Below are positions 11,155 to 22,271 of a stretch of 64,000 bases of DNA, piece after piece; within the stretch, counting starts at the first letter, position 1; each line of letters opens with the position of its first letter. The notes under the pieces were generated by a model. That model searched no databases. It was not told the DNA's origin and saw only the letters and a list, made by a program, of their open reading frames with translations. A program made the position numbers and the translations under genes. The stretch is from the NCBI RefSeq assembly GCF_000340215.1, contig NW_006921536.1:618843-682842 (forward strand). The letters are read 5' to 3'. Origin of the DNA: Pseudocercospora fijiensis CIRAD86. Its lineage: Eukaryota; Ascomycota; Dothideomycetes; Mycosphaerellales; Mycosphaerellaceae.

Positions 11155-14100
11155 ATGTCTTGGATGCGCCAGCAACAGAATGACAGCTCCAACTACCTGA
11201 ACGGCAGTAACGCCAACCGACACCGCTTCGACTTCGACGACAGTAGCCCAGGCACAAGCGACGCCGAACGGAGCAGATCGCGCGACCCGCAAGGTTATGG
11301 CGGGTATGGAGCACCGACAGGCTTTAGGACGGGCGTAGCGAGGCTGGACAGGGGATATGCACAAAGAAAGAGTCGAGACTTCGATGCCAGCCAGAGTAGA
11401 AGCAGAAGCCGGAGCAGAAACAGAGCAGGAGCACGATATGGGACACAAGGAGGCCAAATTGAAGGTCAGTAGCGGTTGTTGTTGTTGCTTATTATACTTC
11501 CCCCTTGCTCGTTCGCAACTGCCTGGGGTTGCGACATGGGACCTGATAGAAGTCGCAAACCTCAATCCATTGTGTGCATTCGCTACACAATCGTAATGCT
11601 GTGCACACGAATGCACCATGACGATCTCCTCGCGACGCAAGAAGCGCATAAACCCGTGGGTCAAGGCGACTGACCTATGCGCAGACATACTTCGATTCAT
11701 CGAGCAGCGTTGGTCGTTCATGGCCGATGATAAATGCATACCAGTCAAAGTCGCCCTTCAGTTGATGGACAATTCGTCTCTCGGACTTGCACATCAGTAT
11801 AGCCAATTCCAGGAAGCCCACAAGCAACTCCAGAATGCGCTGAAGGTCATTGTCAATGAGCATCACCAAGGCTTCAACAGCAGTATCGGTACCTTCCACA
11901 AGATACAAGCCTCGATACATGCCTCGCAACAGAGACTACGAACGCTCAGATCGGGTCTGGTGCAAGCAAAGGGTAGCTTGGCAAGCGCGCGACCAGAGCT
12001 GAAAGCATTTGCCCAGAGTAGTCAGCAATATGACCAGATGCTGCTGGTGTTGGGCACCATCGAGCAACTACAGCAGGTGCCGGAAAAGCTGGAAGCACAA
12101 ATATCTGAAAAGCGCTTTCTCGGCGCTGTGGACACACTGCAGGAAGCATTAAAGCTTATAAGGAAACCAGACATGGAGGAGATCGGTGCGCTGAGCGACT
12201 TGCGAGTATATCTGAGCAATCAAGAGCACTCGTTGACGGACATTCTCGTGGAAGAGTTGCACAATCATCTCTATCTCAAAAGCCCGTACTGCGAAGAGAG
12301 GTGGAAAGCACACACGCGACGAGATGCCGCAACTGTTGACCACGATGAGAGCGAACGATCCATGTTCAGTTTCCTGGAGACATTTGATGCCTCGAAGCCA
12401 ATGTTGGAAGATACCACCAGGAATCCGGAGGCTGACACGTTCTACTACATTCAGCTTTTGCTGGAATCGCTCAACAAAATGAACCGCTTAGAGACCGCAG
12501 TGGACGAGATAGAACAACGCTTGCCTGTTGAGCTCTTTACAGTGGTAGAGAGGTCACATATGGAGGTCGAGCAACGGCATCCATCCCTCTTGCGAGCTGC
12601 GGCCAGAAGCCAGAAGAAAATGGGAGCTGGCGTGAACGCAGGCGCAGATGGCGAGAAGAAGGAAACGCTCGAAGATCTGCTCGTTACTCTCTTTGCGAAG
12701 TATGAAGCTATCGCTGAGGGGCATCGCGTCCTCCATGATGTGATAGCAGCAATCATCAAACGTGACGGCCATGAAGACGCTTCGACGCTAAATCGCAGTT
12801 TTCGGGAACTGTGGAAACTCCTCCAGAGTGAGATTCGATCGTTACTGCACGATCATCTGGCCACGAGTAACGATCTTGGTCAACGATCGAGACAAGAAAA
12901 CGATCCAAGTGCCAACATTTTCAGGCCGCAACCACGAGACCGATCACAAAAGCTCTTCAAAATGTCAGAAACTGATCAAAAGTCGACCGACTTGGCGACA
13001 GAGCGCGAGGACCTCGAGTCGATATTGAAGCAATCAGTGCCTGGTCTGGTCGGCAGCAATGCTCAAAATTCGAAACAGGACCAGAACACAATCACCGACA
13101 TATCTGCGACCGGACACAAACTTTTGGTTGAGCCCAGTGTTTTCAACATGGGAATTCTTCTCAAGCCCTCGCTCGACTTCTTGACACGATTACGAGAAGT
13201 CGTGCCTGTGAACTCTGGCGTCGTCCCAGGCACGCTGACATCGTTCCTTGACGACTTCCTCGTCAATGTCTTCTATCCACAACTTGACGAGACCTTACTC
13301 GAACTTTGCAGCCGGAGTATGACGGAAATGGACGCCTTCCAAGCAGATCCCAAGTGGCAACTGCATGCCCAAAGACCGATATTCAAAGGCACAACCCGCT
13401 TTTACGAGCTCATCGAGGCTTTCTGCGTCATGCTCGACAGCCTGCCTCATGATCAAAGTTTCAGTCAACTCATCGTGACGCAGATGCGGACATACTACGA
13501 CAAGTGCTATCAGTGGTCTAAGAGTCTGCTGCAACGCGCTCAACTAGAATCCGAAGGAGCTGCCAAATTGCGCCTGGCTGCGCAGTTCGCAACAAGCGGC
13601 GCGATCAACGAGACTGTCATCAAGCTGCTCAAAGCAGATGCGAAGGACACTGCGGTCCTTGCCGAAAAAGAGACTGCCTTGCTGTTGAACGAAATCAAGA
13701 AGCGTAGGCTAGAAGAAGCCGATCTCATCAATGATCGCAAAGCACTTGCAGCACTGTGCACTCTTCAAGTAAGCATGAAATGGCTTACTTCGAGATGCCA
13801 GCAGTTGCGATACATCAGTCCAAGGGCTGTCGATACAAGCAGCATGCAGTCGCATGACCGAAGAAGGTGGACCCAAAACTTCAACCTTGACAATGCACCA
13901 AGCGGGCCATATCTGCCACTGGACAAAGAGACCGCAGCTGGCTTCGATGCTGTGCTCGCATCCTTCACAGAACTGTCGTCTCTCATTCTTCGAACTTTAC
14001 ACGTTGATCTGCGGTTGCATCTGCTTCACGGAGTCTACACTGCTATGGACACAACATATGCCCTGGGTCAGCCATACAACGATCCAGACCCAGCAATCCT

Positions 14101-14500
14101 CAACTTGGCAGCATCTCTCGGTACCTACGACACCGCTATCTCCACCAATCTGCTTCATCCACAATACACCTTCTTAACAACTAAACTCGACGTCCTCGCA
14201 AACAACGCCCTAGTATCTCTCGTCGGCTGCATCCAAGCTCTCGACCACCACGGCCTAGAACGCATGGGCCTCAACATCCTCGTCCTCCAACAATCGCTCA
14301 AAACCAGCATGCAACAAGACGCAAGTCTAGAATTCGCCGCGAGATTCTACACACTCGGTGACGCCAGCACGATTGCGAAATCTGGGCCCGAGTACGGTTA
14401 TGCTAAGGAGGATCTGAAGTGTCTGACTCGACTTACGTGGGATCAAGATCGGGATAGTAAGGGAGGCACCCTGGATGAGGTTATCGCTAGCATTGGATGA
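11155..14500 (+). CDS. SEC8: SEC8, exocyst complex subunit (EXOC4)
   Basis: Exons 11155-11464 and 11685-14500 give 1041 residues. The 220-nt intron has donor GTCAGT, branch CTGAC and acceptor GCAG; joining makes codon GAC and the sequence IEDILRFIEQRW, which matches how Sec8 domains begin. Sec8 is a rod-like subunit of the octameric exocyst that tethers secretory vesicles at the plasma membrane, needed for hyphal tip growth. The diagnostic block follows the junction: VALQLMDNSSLGLAHQY and NEHHQGFNSSIGTFHKIQ, then a long alpha-helical body. The N-terminal 100 residues are Ser/Arg/Asn-rich and disordered, as in other Pezizomycotina. The intron is longer than most in the window but nothing else is odd. 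Confidence 0.93.
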
Positions 14501-15099
14501 GTAGTCCATGTTGAGGGATATCGATCGCAGGATTGTTTTGTAGGAAGGTCTTTGGCTGAGAGGTGTGGTGTTGGGACGACTGTGTAGCGTTACTGTAATG
14601 GCTGTTGCATGTAGGAGATAGTGGCATACAGAAATACCGCAATGGGTTTCCAGTGCAATTTGGTCATTTCTACACCAAGTTCAATGGACTATGAGGTGGA
14701 CACAAAATTTTCAAGATCCTATCATGTTGACTCAACAGCGCTGGACCAACAACTTCTCACTCACAACACCCACGAATACTATTTTAGTTCACACTACAGA
14801 TTCATACACATCCTTTCCCTACACACCCCTTGGCAAGAAGCAGCCTCCACCCCCATCATCTGCAGCCTCTAAAATTCCTTGGCGGCTCCCCACTGTGCAA
14901 AATTTCCAAAATCATTCACTCACCACGACACAAAGATAACAATTCTCGTTCGTGTCAAGAGTCTTCGATCGAATTTTTCACACGTCTTTGTCGTACACGC
15001 CCAGCTCTGACTTTCTGGTTGTTTTTGCAGCGGTTATATACAAAATGAGATTCACCATCGGCATCCAATCAGAGTTAGAACTTGGACTATCAACAGTAC
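14501..15099. other. Intergenic between SEC8 and the tRNA gene
   Basis: No credible ORF. A TTATATAC motif lies about 65 bp before the tRNA gene (near 15033-15040) but I cannot assign it a role. Confidence 0.5.
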
Positions 15100-15243
15100 G
15101 CCCTCTTAGCTCAGGGGTAGAGCGCGTCACTAGTACCTCTTGCATACACTGCAATCATATGACGAGGCCATTGGTTCGATTCCAGTATGTCTATTCCATG
15201 ACGAGGCGTTTGCAGTTACTAACACATGTACAGGTAGAGGGCA
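15100..15243 (+). tRNA. tRNA-Thr(AGU) with two introns, the second in the T-stem
   Basis: The acceptor strands GCCCTCT (15100-15106) and AGAGGGC (15236-15242) pair over all 7 bp, with discriminator A at 15243. The D-arm is GCTC/GAGC and the anticodon stem CGTCA/TGACG; the anticodon is AGT (15132-15134). Intron 1 (15136-15158, 23 nt) lies after position 37, the standard eukaryotic site. The B box GGTTCGATTCC is at 15173-15183. The T-stem is ATTGG with CCA at 15182-15184, but the last two bases (GT) and the acceptor strand resume only at 15234. The 49 nt between begin GTATGT, contain CTAAC and end ACAG. Removing both introns gives 36+26+10 = 72 nt, with every stem paired (one G-U in the T-stem). 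Because GT is repeated at the junction, intron 2 could equally be 15187-15235 with the same product. Identity and intron 1 are strong; excision of intron 2 is inferred. Confidence 0.85.
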
Positions 15244-15258
15244 CGGTTCAACTTTGAC

Positions 15259-15265
15259 TTTTTTT
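15259..15265 (+). terminator. RNA polymerase III T-run
   Basis: Seven T residues, 15 bp past the tRNA 3' end, fit a Pol III terminator. Its position supports the tRNA ending at 15243, beyond the second intron. Confidence 0.75.
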
Positions 15266-15610
15266 GTTCTGGTAACTCCGAAGAGATAATGTTTTTGTAG
15301 AGTGAGAAACGTAAGAAATTTTTGCAAAATGACCGATGGTCAAAAGCTGAAGCAGTCAACGGTCTTGCTGGATTATTTGCGTACAAAGCTTGACACAACC
15401 CTCGCCCTGTGCATTCGGCTATTATTACATCTGAAGAATACACCCTGTACAGGAAAGTGGTTCATTCATTGCTCGATGTCGTCCTGAAAAGCCTCGTCAA
15501 TTCCTACGGCGCTGATCCACGAGACGAATAGCAGATGTGCTGCAATTCAACCTTGAGCGTGTCTTCCAGAGATTCGACGTGCTTTTGAGATACAGAGGGT
15601 GTTTCTCGGA
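15266..15610. other. Intergenic between the tRNA and the HsbA-type gene
   Basis: No convincing gene. It carries the 3' region of the minus-strand gene ending at 15611. Confidence 0.5.
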
Positions 15611-16542
15611 TTAGAGGGCGGCTATAGCCACCGCAGCAGCAGCAACGATCGCGCCGTACTCCAGGACATTGTTCAAGCTCGCCGCACCGGTCGAAGCCTT
15701 GGGGGTGGTGGTGGCAGAAGCTGTTGGCTTAGTCGTTGCCGTACCAGTCATGGAGCTACTGTGCATCATTGAGGACATCGAAGTCATACCGGCTGCCGCG
15801 GAGGAAGAAGCGCTCGACATTGCTGCGCTCGCGGCTAGCTACAAGATTAGCGTTCATGTTATATTAAACATAAGTTCGTGGGGTGACATTACTCATAACG
15901 CTCGAGCTTCCAGAGCTCATGCTGCCACCGGCGGCAGCCTTGAAATCATCGACTGTCTTTTGCAGCTTGTCTAAGGAGGGCTGTACGATTTTCATGGCGG
16001 TGGACTTCAGCTCCGCGGGGACTTTGCTGAACAAAGCTGTAGAATAGTCTCCCGCAAGCTGGTTGTCCTTTTCGAGAAGCTGGGCCACAACGCTTGTCAG
16101 GCTGGCAGAAGCGAATACATCCTTCTTGGCAGTGATCTTGTCTAGTGTCGAGACGACTGCCTCGTTCAGGGCTTGGGCAGGTACTACTCATAAAAAATCA
16201 GCATGTGACACTCGGGCGGAGAAGCGAGATGAGCAACGTACCAGCCAACGCGAGAGCACCATTATTATCCAGCGTTGGAGCTTTCTTCGCATTGTCTGCA
16301 GCGGTTTGCAGGTTGTCCTGCACGGTTTGTGCTTTGGTCGCAACAGTTCCAGCTTCAGATATTCCGGTAAAGCCGCCAACAGTGTCGCCTAGATCGACAA
16401 CGCTCTTGGTGAGGGTTGTGATATCATTGACTAAGGAGGTGATCGGATCATTTTGACGGGCGAAGATCTCTACGTCCCCCAACTGCAGCGAAGATGCTAC
16501 GACGGCGGCAACGAAAGGTGTGAGGGTGAGCAGTTTCATCAT
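15611..16542 (-). CDS. HsbA-type secreted cell-surface protein with GPI-like C-terminus
   Basis: Three exons on the minus strand: 16542-16242, 16183-15893 and 15834-15611, giving 271 residues. I chose the ATG at 16542 (CCACC context, MMKLLTLTPFVAAVVASSLQ) because it starts a clean signal peptide; the ATG at 16578 would put a polar stretch in front. The mature part (residues about 35-180) has the helical pattern of the hydrophobic surface binding protein A / cell-wall galactomannoprotein family, with segments such as SLVNDITTLTKSVVDLGD and NNLQTAADNAKK-like helices. The last 90 residues are Ser/Thr/Ala-rich and likely O-glycosylated, and the chain ends in a hydrophobic tail (YGAIVAAAAVAIAAL) typical of a GPI-anchor signal. 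Family members coat hydrophobic surfaces or the cell wall. The exon 2/3 junction has an alternative (donor GTTATG, acceptor GTAG) that also keeps frame. The 5' flank runs into an assembly gap 40 bp upstream. Confidence 0.78.
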
Positions 16543-16581
16543 GGTGGCTGATGTGAAAGTCAGGACTACAAACTTCAATTG

Positions 16582-16681
16582 NNNNNNNNNNNNNNNNNNN
16601 NNNNNNNNNNNNNNNNNNNNNNNNNNNNNNNNNNNNNNNNNNNNNNNNNNNNNNNNNNNNNNNNNNNNNNNNNNNNNNNNN
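16582..16681. other. Assembly gap, 100 N
   Basis: Exactly 100 N, the usual placeholder for a gap of unknown size. It removes most of the promoter of the HsbA-type gene. Confidence 0.95.
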
Positions 16682-17525
16682 TCCCCAATGAGGCCAATGA
16701 TGTCGACCTAGGTTGGTATTGTTACCAGGTACCGGCATCGTAGCATGGGCAATTTGGCATGCCATCGCCGACGTACTCCCCCCGACCTCGCCCAGGGTGA
16801 GGCGACTGTCACCGGACATCGGGCGAGATTTCAAGTTTCAACTTTCCACCATGTCATGTCAATTTATTCATAAGCCCTCAGGGATCGCTTTTTGCCGAGG
16901 CGCCACCAAGCCACCATCAACCTCATCCTCATCTGCGACGCCTTACACTCCTACGACAATAGTTGGGGATGATGCCAAGTCCATATCCATGATCAATCGC
17001 TCCCGGCTATCCCTTTCGATCGCCAGCAGCATACTCCGTAACTATGCTACTTCGGTCCCGATCACCCGTTTCGATGGTCAGCATAGCATACCTATGCTAC
17101 ACCTCGTCCTCGCAATTGACCACCAGAGAGGAGAACTTCGTCTTCTCGACATCTAACGAACGCAAATAAGCTAGGGAGTGCCAGCACCGTACGTACGCAC
17201 GTCGATGCTTGAGGCAAGGATGCTGCTGCTGCTGCGGTCAGCACTTCCGAGTCAGCAGCCGTATGGCGTGAAGAACAACCATCGGCTGCTGTCGGGGTAG
17301 GTCGAGGAGAAGGCATGCTCAATGCACTGGTATCGGCAACACTTGGCACGGCAATGCTTCGTAGTATGTACGTACTTGGCCCTTCCGATCCGATGGACGG
17401 AGACTGTACAGTCACTCACGTGTGCAAGGAGGCTTTGAGGTCGTGATGCACACGTTGTTCTACAGTGTAGGTACACTTCACCCACGGCCGACTTTTGATG
17501 CTTCCCGAATCCCGCTGCCTTCCAC
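16682..17525. other. Intergenic between the gap and the hAT element
   Basis: One 147-codon plus-strand ORF (16713-17156) lacks domain, signal or codon support, and I do not accept it. Otherwise unremarkable single-copy DNA up to the hAT target site. Confidence 0.45.
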
Positions 17526-17533
17526 CCCCTGGT
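17526..17533 (+). repeat. Left copy of the 8-bp target-site duplication (CCCCTGGT)
   Basis: CCCCTGGT directly abuts the left inverted repeat of the hAT element and is repeated exactly at 21222-21229. Eight bp is the target duplication length of the hAT superfamily. Confidence 0.9.
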
Positions 17534-17554
17534 CATAGCTGTTGAATATTGAAT
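17534..17554 (+). repeat. hAT left terminal inverted repeat
   Basis: Begins CATAGCTGTTGAATATTGAA and matches the reverse complement of 21201-21221 except for one base. Confidence 0.9.
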
Positions 17555-17849
17555 CGGATTCAATTCAGATTCATATTCAATATTGAATATGAATCTGAAT
17601 ACGAGGTCACTAAATATTCGAATATTCAGTGGATTCAGTCGGCAATTCGACGGTTGTACTGCGGCGTACGTAGATCTCTTCAATCGTGCGAAATTGGGTT
17701 GTTTATCGCTTGTTTCTTACTAAAAACCAAGCTCTTTCTATAGGCTCGGAGGATAGACCGCTTCGAGGTAGGTAGATAGAACGAACCAACTAAGGCATAT
17801 AAAGGTCGCTAATTCTAGCAGGTTGCCGAGTCGCTAACGGCCTCTTAAT

Positions 17850-20800
17850 ACGAGGTTATTGTGTTATTACTACCTTCTTCATTCTACCGCTTTCTATCCG
17901 AGACACAAGCCTTCCTCGCTCTATAGGACTAGAGGCTTTAATAACAGCTAAAGAATATCCGCTCGGTCTATCTACCTCTTATTAATACTAATTAGGTAAA
18001 CGATTACTAGGCCAATTCGGACGATATTTCGTTTATCGAGTACGTAGAATAGGCGGACTTCGAGTAGTGTATTAGGGAGGCGGAGAGAGGTAGTCTATAG
18101 TTACCGTTTCGAAGGGTTATAAGGAAGACGACAAAGAGCCTTGTCTGCGCGGCGGAAATCGTTAATAGGGCTAGTTACTATTAAGAGCGTATCGCTAATA
18201 GCCTTCGGAAGGTATATAAAGGTATAGACCGTAAGGGAAGGCCTGTTCTTCTACTCGGTTCTCGTCGTTACTTCGAATTTAGTAAGAAACCATGCCTCTA
18301 CTTATTCGAGTGCTATTCTGGACTGAATCGGTAGTGCTCGTAGCGGTAGATGTACTTTAGGCGTCGGATCGATAGGGTGCTATATCGATTGATCGATAGC
18401 GAGGCTACTAGCGGCGGTAGTAAGGTTATTGTTGTTATTGAATAGGTATATAATAGTTAGTCGAAGATTGGTATTCCAGCTGTTGCTGTTTGCGTTATAA
18501 GGGTCACGCTAAGCCCTAGTTGGACTCGCTAACCCGCATTCTTAGCTTTCGGATAGGCTAACCGAAGCGGGCCGCACTTAGCCTCGAAAGTTAAATTTGC
18601 AATCCATCTCTTCTAATTAGAATATAACTACCTTCTTTCCTATAATAAAGACACGAGAAAATCGTATACCGACCTAACGAGCGCTCGAAAATTTCCTAAA
18701 TACCTAAGAAACCGAACGGGAAAGCTAGAAACTACGGAAACGGAAGTATACAGAAAGCATTAACGAACTAGTACTAAATCCGACTCTAGACGAGCCCTAA
18801 ACCTAGCAATCTACATCCTCTTCTTCCTTCTTCTCGATACTAATACCCGTACTAAGGCCTACACTACCGATACTCGCTTAGTAGAAGAAGCTACACTTTA
18901 TAAAGAATAAGACAGATCTAGTATTGTAGTCTTATACTCGAGATCCGCAGGATAGCGAGCCTCCTCGCAATAGATACGGTTACAAATACTTCTACTATAA
19001 GCACTGTCTAGTAGACAGTCCTAAGGCATAGAAATTAGTGTCTAGCAACGTAGCAGACTACCTTCTTAAGGCACACAGTATTATTGTCTATCTAGATAAA
19101 GATCCGCTATAAGGCCGCATTGATATCGACAAAATGCAGGCAGTAAGCGAGGGCAACGAGGTAAGGCGTACGGCCACTATTCTAAGGAATACAGCGGAAG
19201 CCAATATAGACAAATTTAGGTAGGCTATAGCTCGCTATGCTATAGCATATAGTGTCGCTTATTCTTCCCTTGTTTCTAAGGCCTTCAAAGAGATAATATT
19301 GGCAGTCAATCTATATACAGACAAGGCTCTTTTAAAGTTACACACTTCAATAATAGTACGAGTATAGTATAACTTCGAGAACTAGCGAGAGAGGGTCAAA
19401 ATAGCGCTTCTTAAGGCTATTAGTTGCCTCTATATTAGCACTAATATATAAAAGGCGCAACACGGCTATAAGCACTTCCAAGCGATCAACTGTTAGTATA
19501 TTAATAAGCACGGCAAGCTTACTCAAGTCCTTATTAACCTACCGCCGCTACAACGAGGCTCTTATACTAGCGACTTTCTTGCTTAGCTATTAATCTCGTA
19601 CTTTGAGACCTTCTTAATAGCTTATAAGCTTAGCTAGATAACCGCTGACAATGCCGCTAACAACAATACCCTCTACGAGTCGATTGAGCTCTATATACAC
19701 AAGAAGGGCCACATATACTAGACTAAGCAGAGCCGTCGGCTACGCTGCTTCGGCTATATTATTAACCTTGTTATACAAGCCTTCATATTTGCTAAGTCTA
19801 CGGAAGCAGCAGAATTGGCCGATTAAAGAGCGCTCTAAGCACGGCAAGTACTATTTAATAACCAAGCCGAGAGCGACAGCGACAAGGTCTCTATATCTAG
19901 GTAGTTAGATCTTAATGCGGAGTGCTTTGCTAAGCAATCTCTACTGTAGCGTCTCTACTAGCTAACTAAGGTCCTATAGCGAGAGAACGACCTCTATAAC
20001 GCCTTCAAAGAATTAATCGCGCGGTGAGACTCTACCTATCCGAAGCCGCTAGGTAAGACTCGCTAGAATAGCTAGTTGCTAATAATCGAGGAGGCCCTTT
20101 AAACAAGGCCTATTCTCAACGCCTTGTTTATTAGTATGCTATAGATCAGTGAATACCGGCTTACCGAGGCAGACTAGCTTGTTCTTAAAGAGATACGCCT
20201 ATTCCTTATACTATTCAAGGAAGCGACTCAACGTCTATAGGGCTATAACGTCACCTTCGACTGCTTCTAAGAGACTATAGAATAGTTGCTTACTCACTTC
20301 GAGCGTACTAAGAAGCAGTATGCTAAGCGAGAGGCTATAATAAAGGCCATTTACGTCTCTTAGCACCTATTTAACAAATACTATCGTCTAATCGACGATA
20401 GCGGCATCTACGTCACTGTAATACTGTTATATCTAACTCGCCGTAAGGCATAGCTTCGTAAGCGTTGGTCTAGTAGCAAGAAGAAGGACTAGTAGCTTAT
20501 TAACGGTCTAGCAAGAGCGAGAGCCCTATAGAATAAATATTAAGCACGTAATAAGCCTGCTTCTAAGGAGTCTACTTCTACTGCCGCTACCGCTGCCGCT
20601 GCCGCTGCCACTATAGAAGCTACAGGTTATTTGACGGACATAATAGCGTAGCAACAACAGCTCGAGAACGACGTCCTTACGACTAATATTAACCACTTCG
20701 AGTCCTTTATTGCCGCTACGCCTATTAAGTTGCTATAGGTTAGCACCGACAAGCGGACAGGCTAGCTAATCCATATAAGTCCACTTGAATAGTAGTGCCT

Positions 20801-21060
20801 TTCTATGCAACGGACAGCCTATCCGACACTCTCGCAACTGGCTATTAACTTATTGTTAGCCTTCGCTATATCCGCGGAGTCCGAGCGCACCTTTAGTAGC
20901 AGTAGACGTACGGTTTTATAGGACCGAGCCTCTCTTAATAGCAATAGCATCCGTATAAGCGAGTGTTCTAAGCAATAGCAACGTACTAGCGTAGCGGATA
21001 TGCTAGTGGACATGCCACAACTGAGTATAGAAGCGGAAGACAACGACGAGTTATATAAAT
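17850..21060 (+). pseudogene. RIP-destroyed hAT transposase
   Basis: No long ORF remains, but reading the plus strand through the stops gives continuous hAT-like protein from about 17.9 kb to 21.06 kb. It ends with the hAT C-terminal dimerisation region (LAFAISAESERTFSSSRRT) and a short tail. Many codons are TAG/TAA where the family has Gln or Trp. It cannot encode a working transposase. Confidence 0.8.
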
Positions 21061-21200
21061 AGCTATAGAACACCCTCCTTCTTAACCCTAAGCGTTACTA
21101 CTGCCCTCACTGTCGCTGAGATTGTATTTAAATATGAATTGAATATAAATATTCACTAACATTCATTAGTGAATCTGAATACGAGCAGTGAATCTTGAAT

Positions 21201-21221
21201 ATTCAGTATTCAACAGCTATG
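21201..21221 (-). repeat. hAT right terminal inverted repeat
   Basis: Ends CAACAGCTATG, inverted partner of 17534-17554 with one difference. Confidence 0.9.
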
Positions 21222-21229
21222 CCCCTGGT
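21222..21229 (+). repeat. Right copy of the 8-bp target-site duplication (CCCCTGGT)
   Basis: Identical to 17526-17533, immediately outside the right inverted repeat. Confidence 0.9.
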
Positions 21230-22271
21230 TGTGTAGGATCACTCTGCACTAGTTCTACTGTGACACTTTGGCCCAACCGGGAGCCCTTCTCCGGACAGCG
21301 CGGCTGGAATTGGGCCTAGCAATCATTAATTATTATACAGTATCTTCAGTTGACACCAGCCGATCTTGTGGAATTCTGGGAGGCATCAATGCACGCACAG
21401 CAATGGTCACGTCTCGTTCGACACACGTGGATGGAAGTTTCGCATGGTCCTCCGCCAATTGTTGACGCAATATACGGACGGAGCGGCCTGGTCGTCTTGC
21501 ACAACCCATCGGAACAAGTCGACGTGACCTGCAGCTTTTTGACCACATCGGCTGTCGACGTGGTTCGACATGATGTTGCATGTATCTTCATGAAGCAGCC
21601 TGCACCTGGGCCCCGATTCGGACGTTTTGCAGTTTGCGTAGACTGGCACACGTGAAACACAGCTTGGGCCGAGTTCTCAAGCAATGATCGCTGACATGTG
21701 GCGCAGGAACGAAAGGGCGGGCCTATGATTTTGATAACCATGGATACAAGAACGTCGCCAGAGAAGGGCTCAAACTGCCATCACAACAGTAGTGCGCGCT
21801 CGAATCCGCCTTCTGCTCTGAACAATGCATTCCTCGTCCACAACCGAAATGTACTCACTACTGATCGTACCTGTTGTGATCTCGGATGCCGCTTCAAAGT
21901 CAAGCGGAGGCATGGTGGTAAATGCGGCATGCACGGATCTTCCCAATTTGAACCCCCGGGGCCTGTTCGACAAGCATACGATGCAAAGGATAATTGTTCA
22001 TTCGATCTGAATGGTCACAGGACGAGAACAACCTTTTTGACTTCTGCTCACAAGCTCAAACGATGTTTAAACGATGGAGAACCCATAGCTACATTCTGGG
22101 GGTAGTCCTGGTCAGTCCGCGAGGCGCCGAGGTCTTTGCCATTGGCATTTTCGAAGCGATTACATACACCCAGTAATGTTGCGCACAAAAGATAACAGAC
22201 TTCTCGTGTTCGTCTGAGCGCTGAGTGCGACAGCTTCACTTCAGATCGTCCCACTATACAGCGCAACAATA
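21230..22271. other. Intergenic between the hAT element and the MFS gene
   Basis: Several overlapping ORFs of 60-135 codons exist on both strands, but none has a signal peptide, domain or coherent exon structure. Probably the MFS promoter plus spacer. Confidence 0.5.

Larger units (their letters stand above)
17534..21221 (+). mobile_element. Complete hAT-superfamily DNA transposon, inactivated by RIP
   Basis: A 3688-bp element bounded by terminal inverted repeats 17534-17554 and 21201-21221 (20 of 21 bases complementary) and by an exact 8-bp target duplication. Subterminal 15-bp direct repeats (GAATCTGAATACGAG at 17591 and 21171) may be transposase binding sites. The interior is a single plus-strand transposase gene riddled with TAG/TAA stops at former Gln and Trp positions, the RIP pattern of CA-to-TA and TG-to-TA. 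The superfamily is shown by the C-terminal dimerisation motif SAESERTFSSSRRTVL near 20870-20925. Intact ends with a dead gene mean the copy inserted whole and was mutated later. Confidence 0.92.

Noticed and set aside
16713..17156. 147-codon plus-strand ORF after the assembly gap
   Set aside because: No domain, signal peptide, membrane segment or intron support, and composition unlike neighbouring genes.
21346..22105. Overlapping 100-135-codon ORFs on both strands between the hAT element and the MFS gene
   Set aside because: None reads as a coherent protein; likely chance ORFs in moderately GC-rich intergenic DNA.
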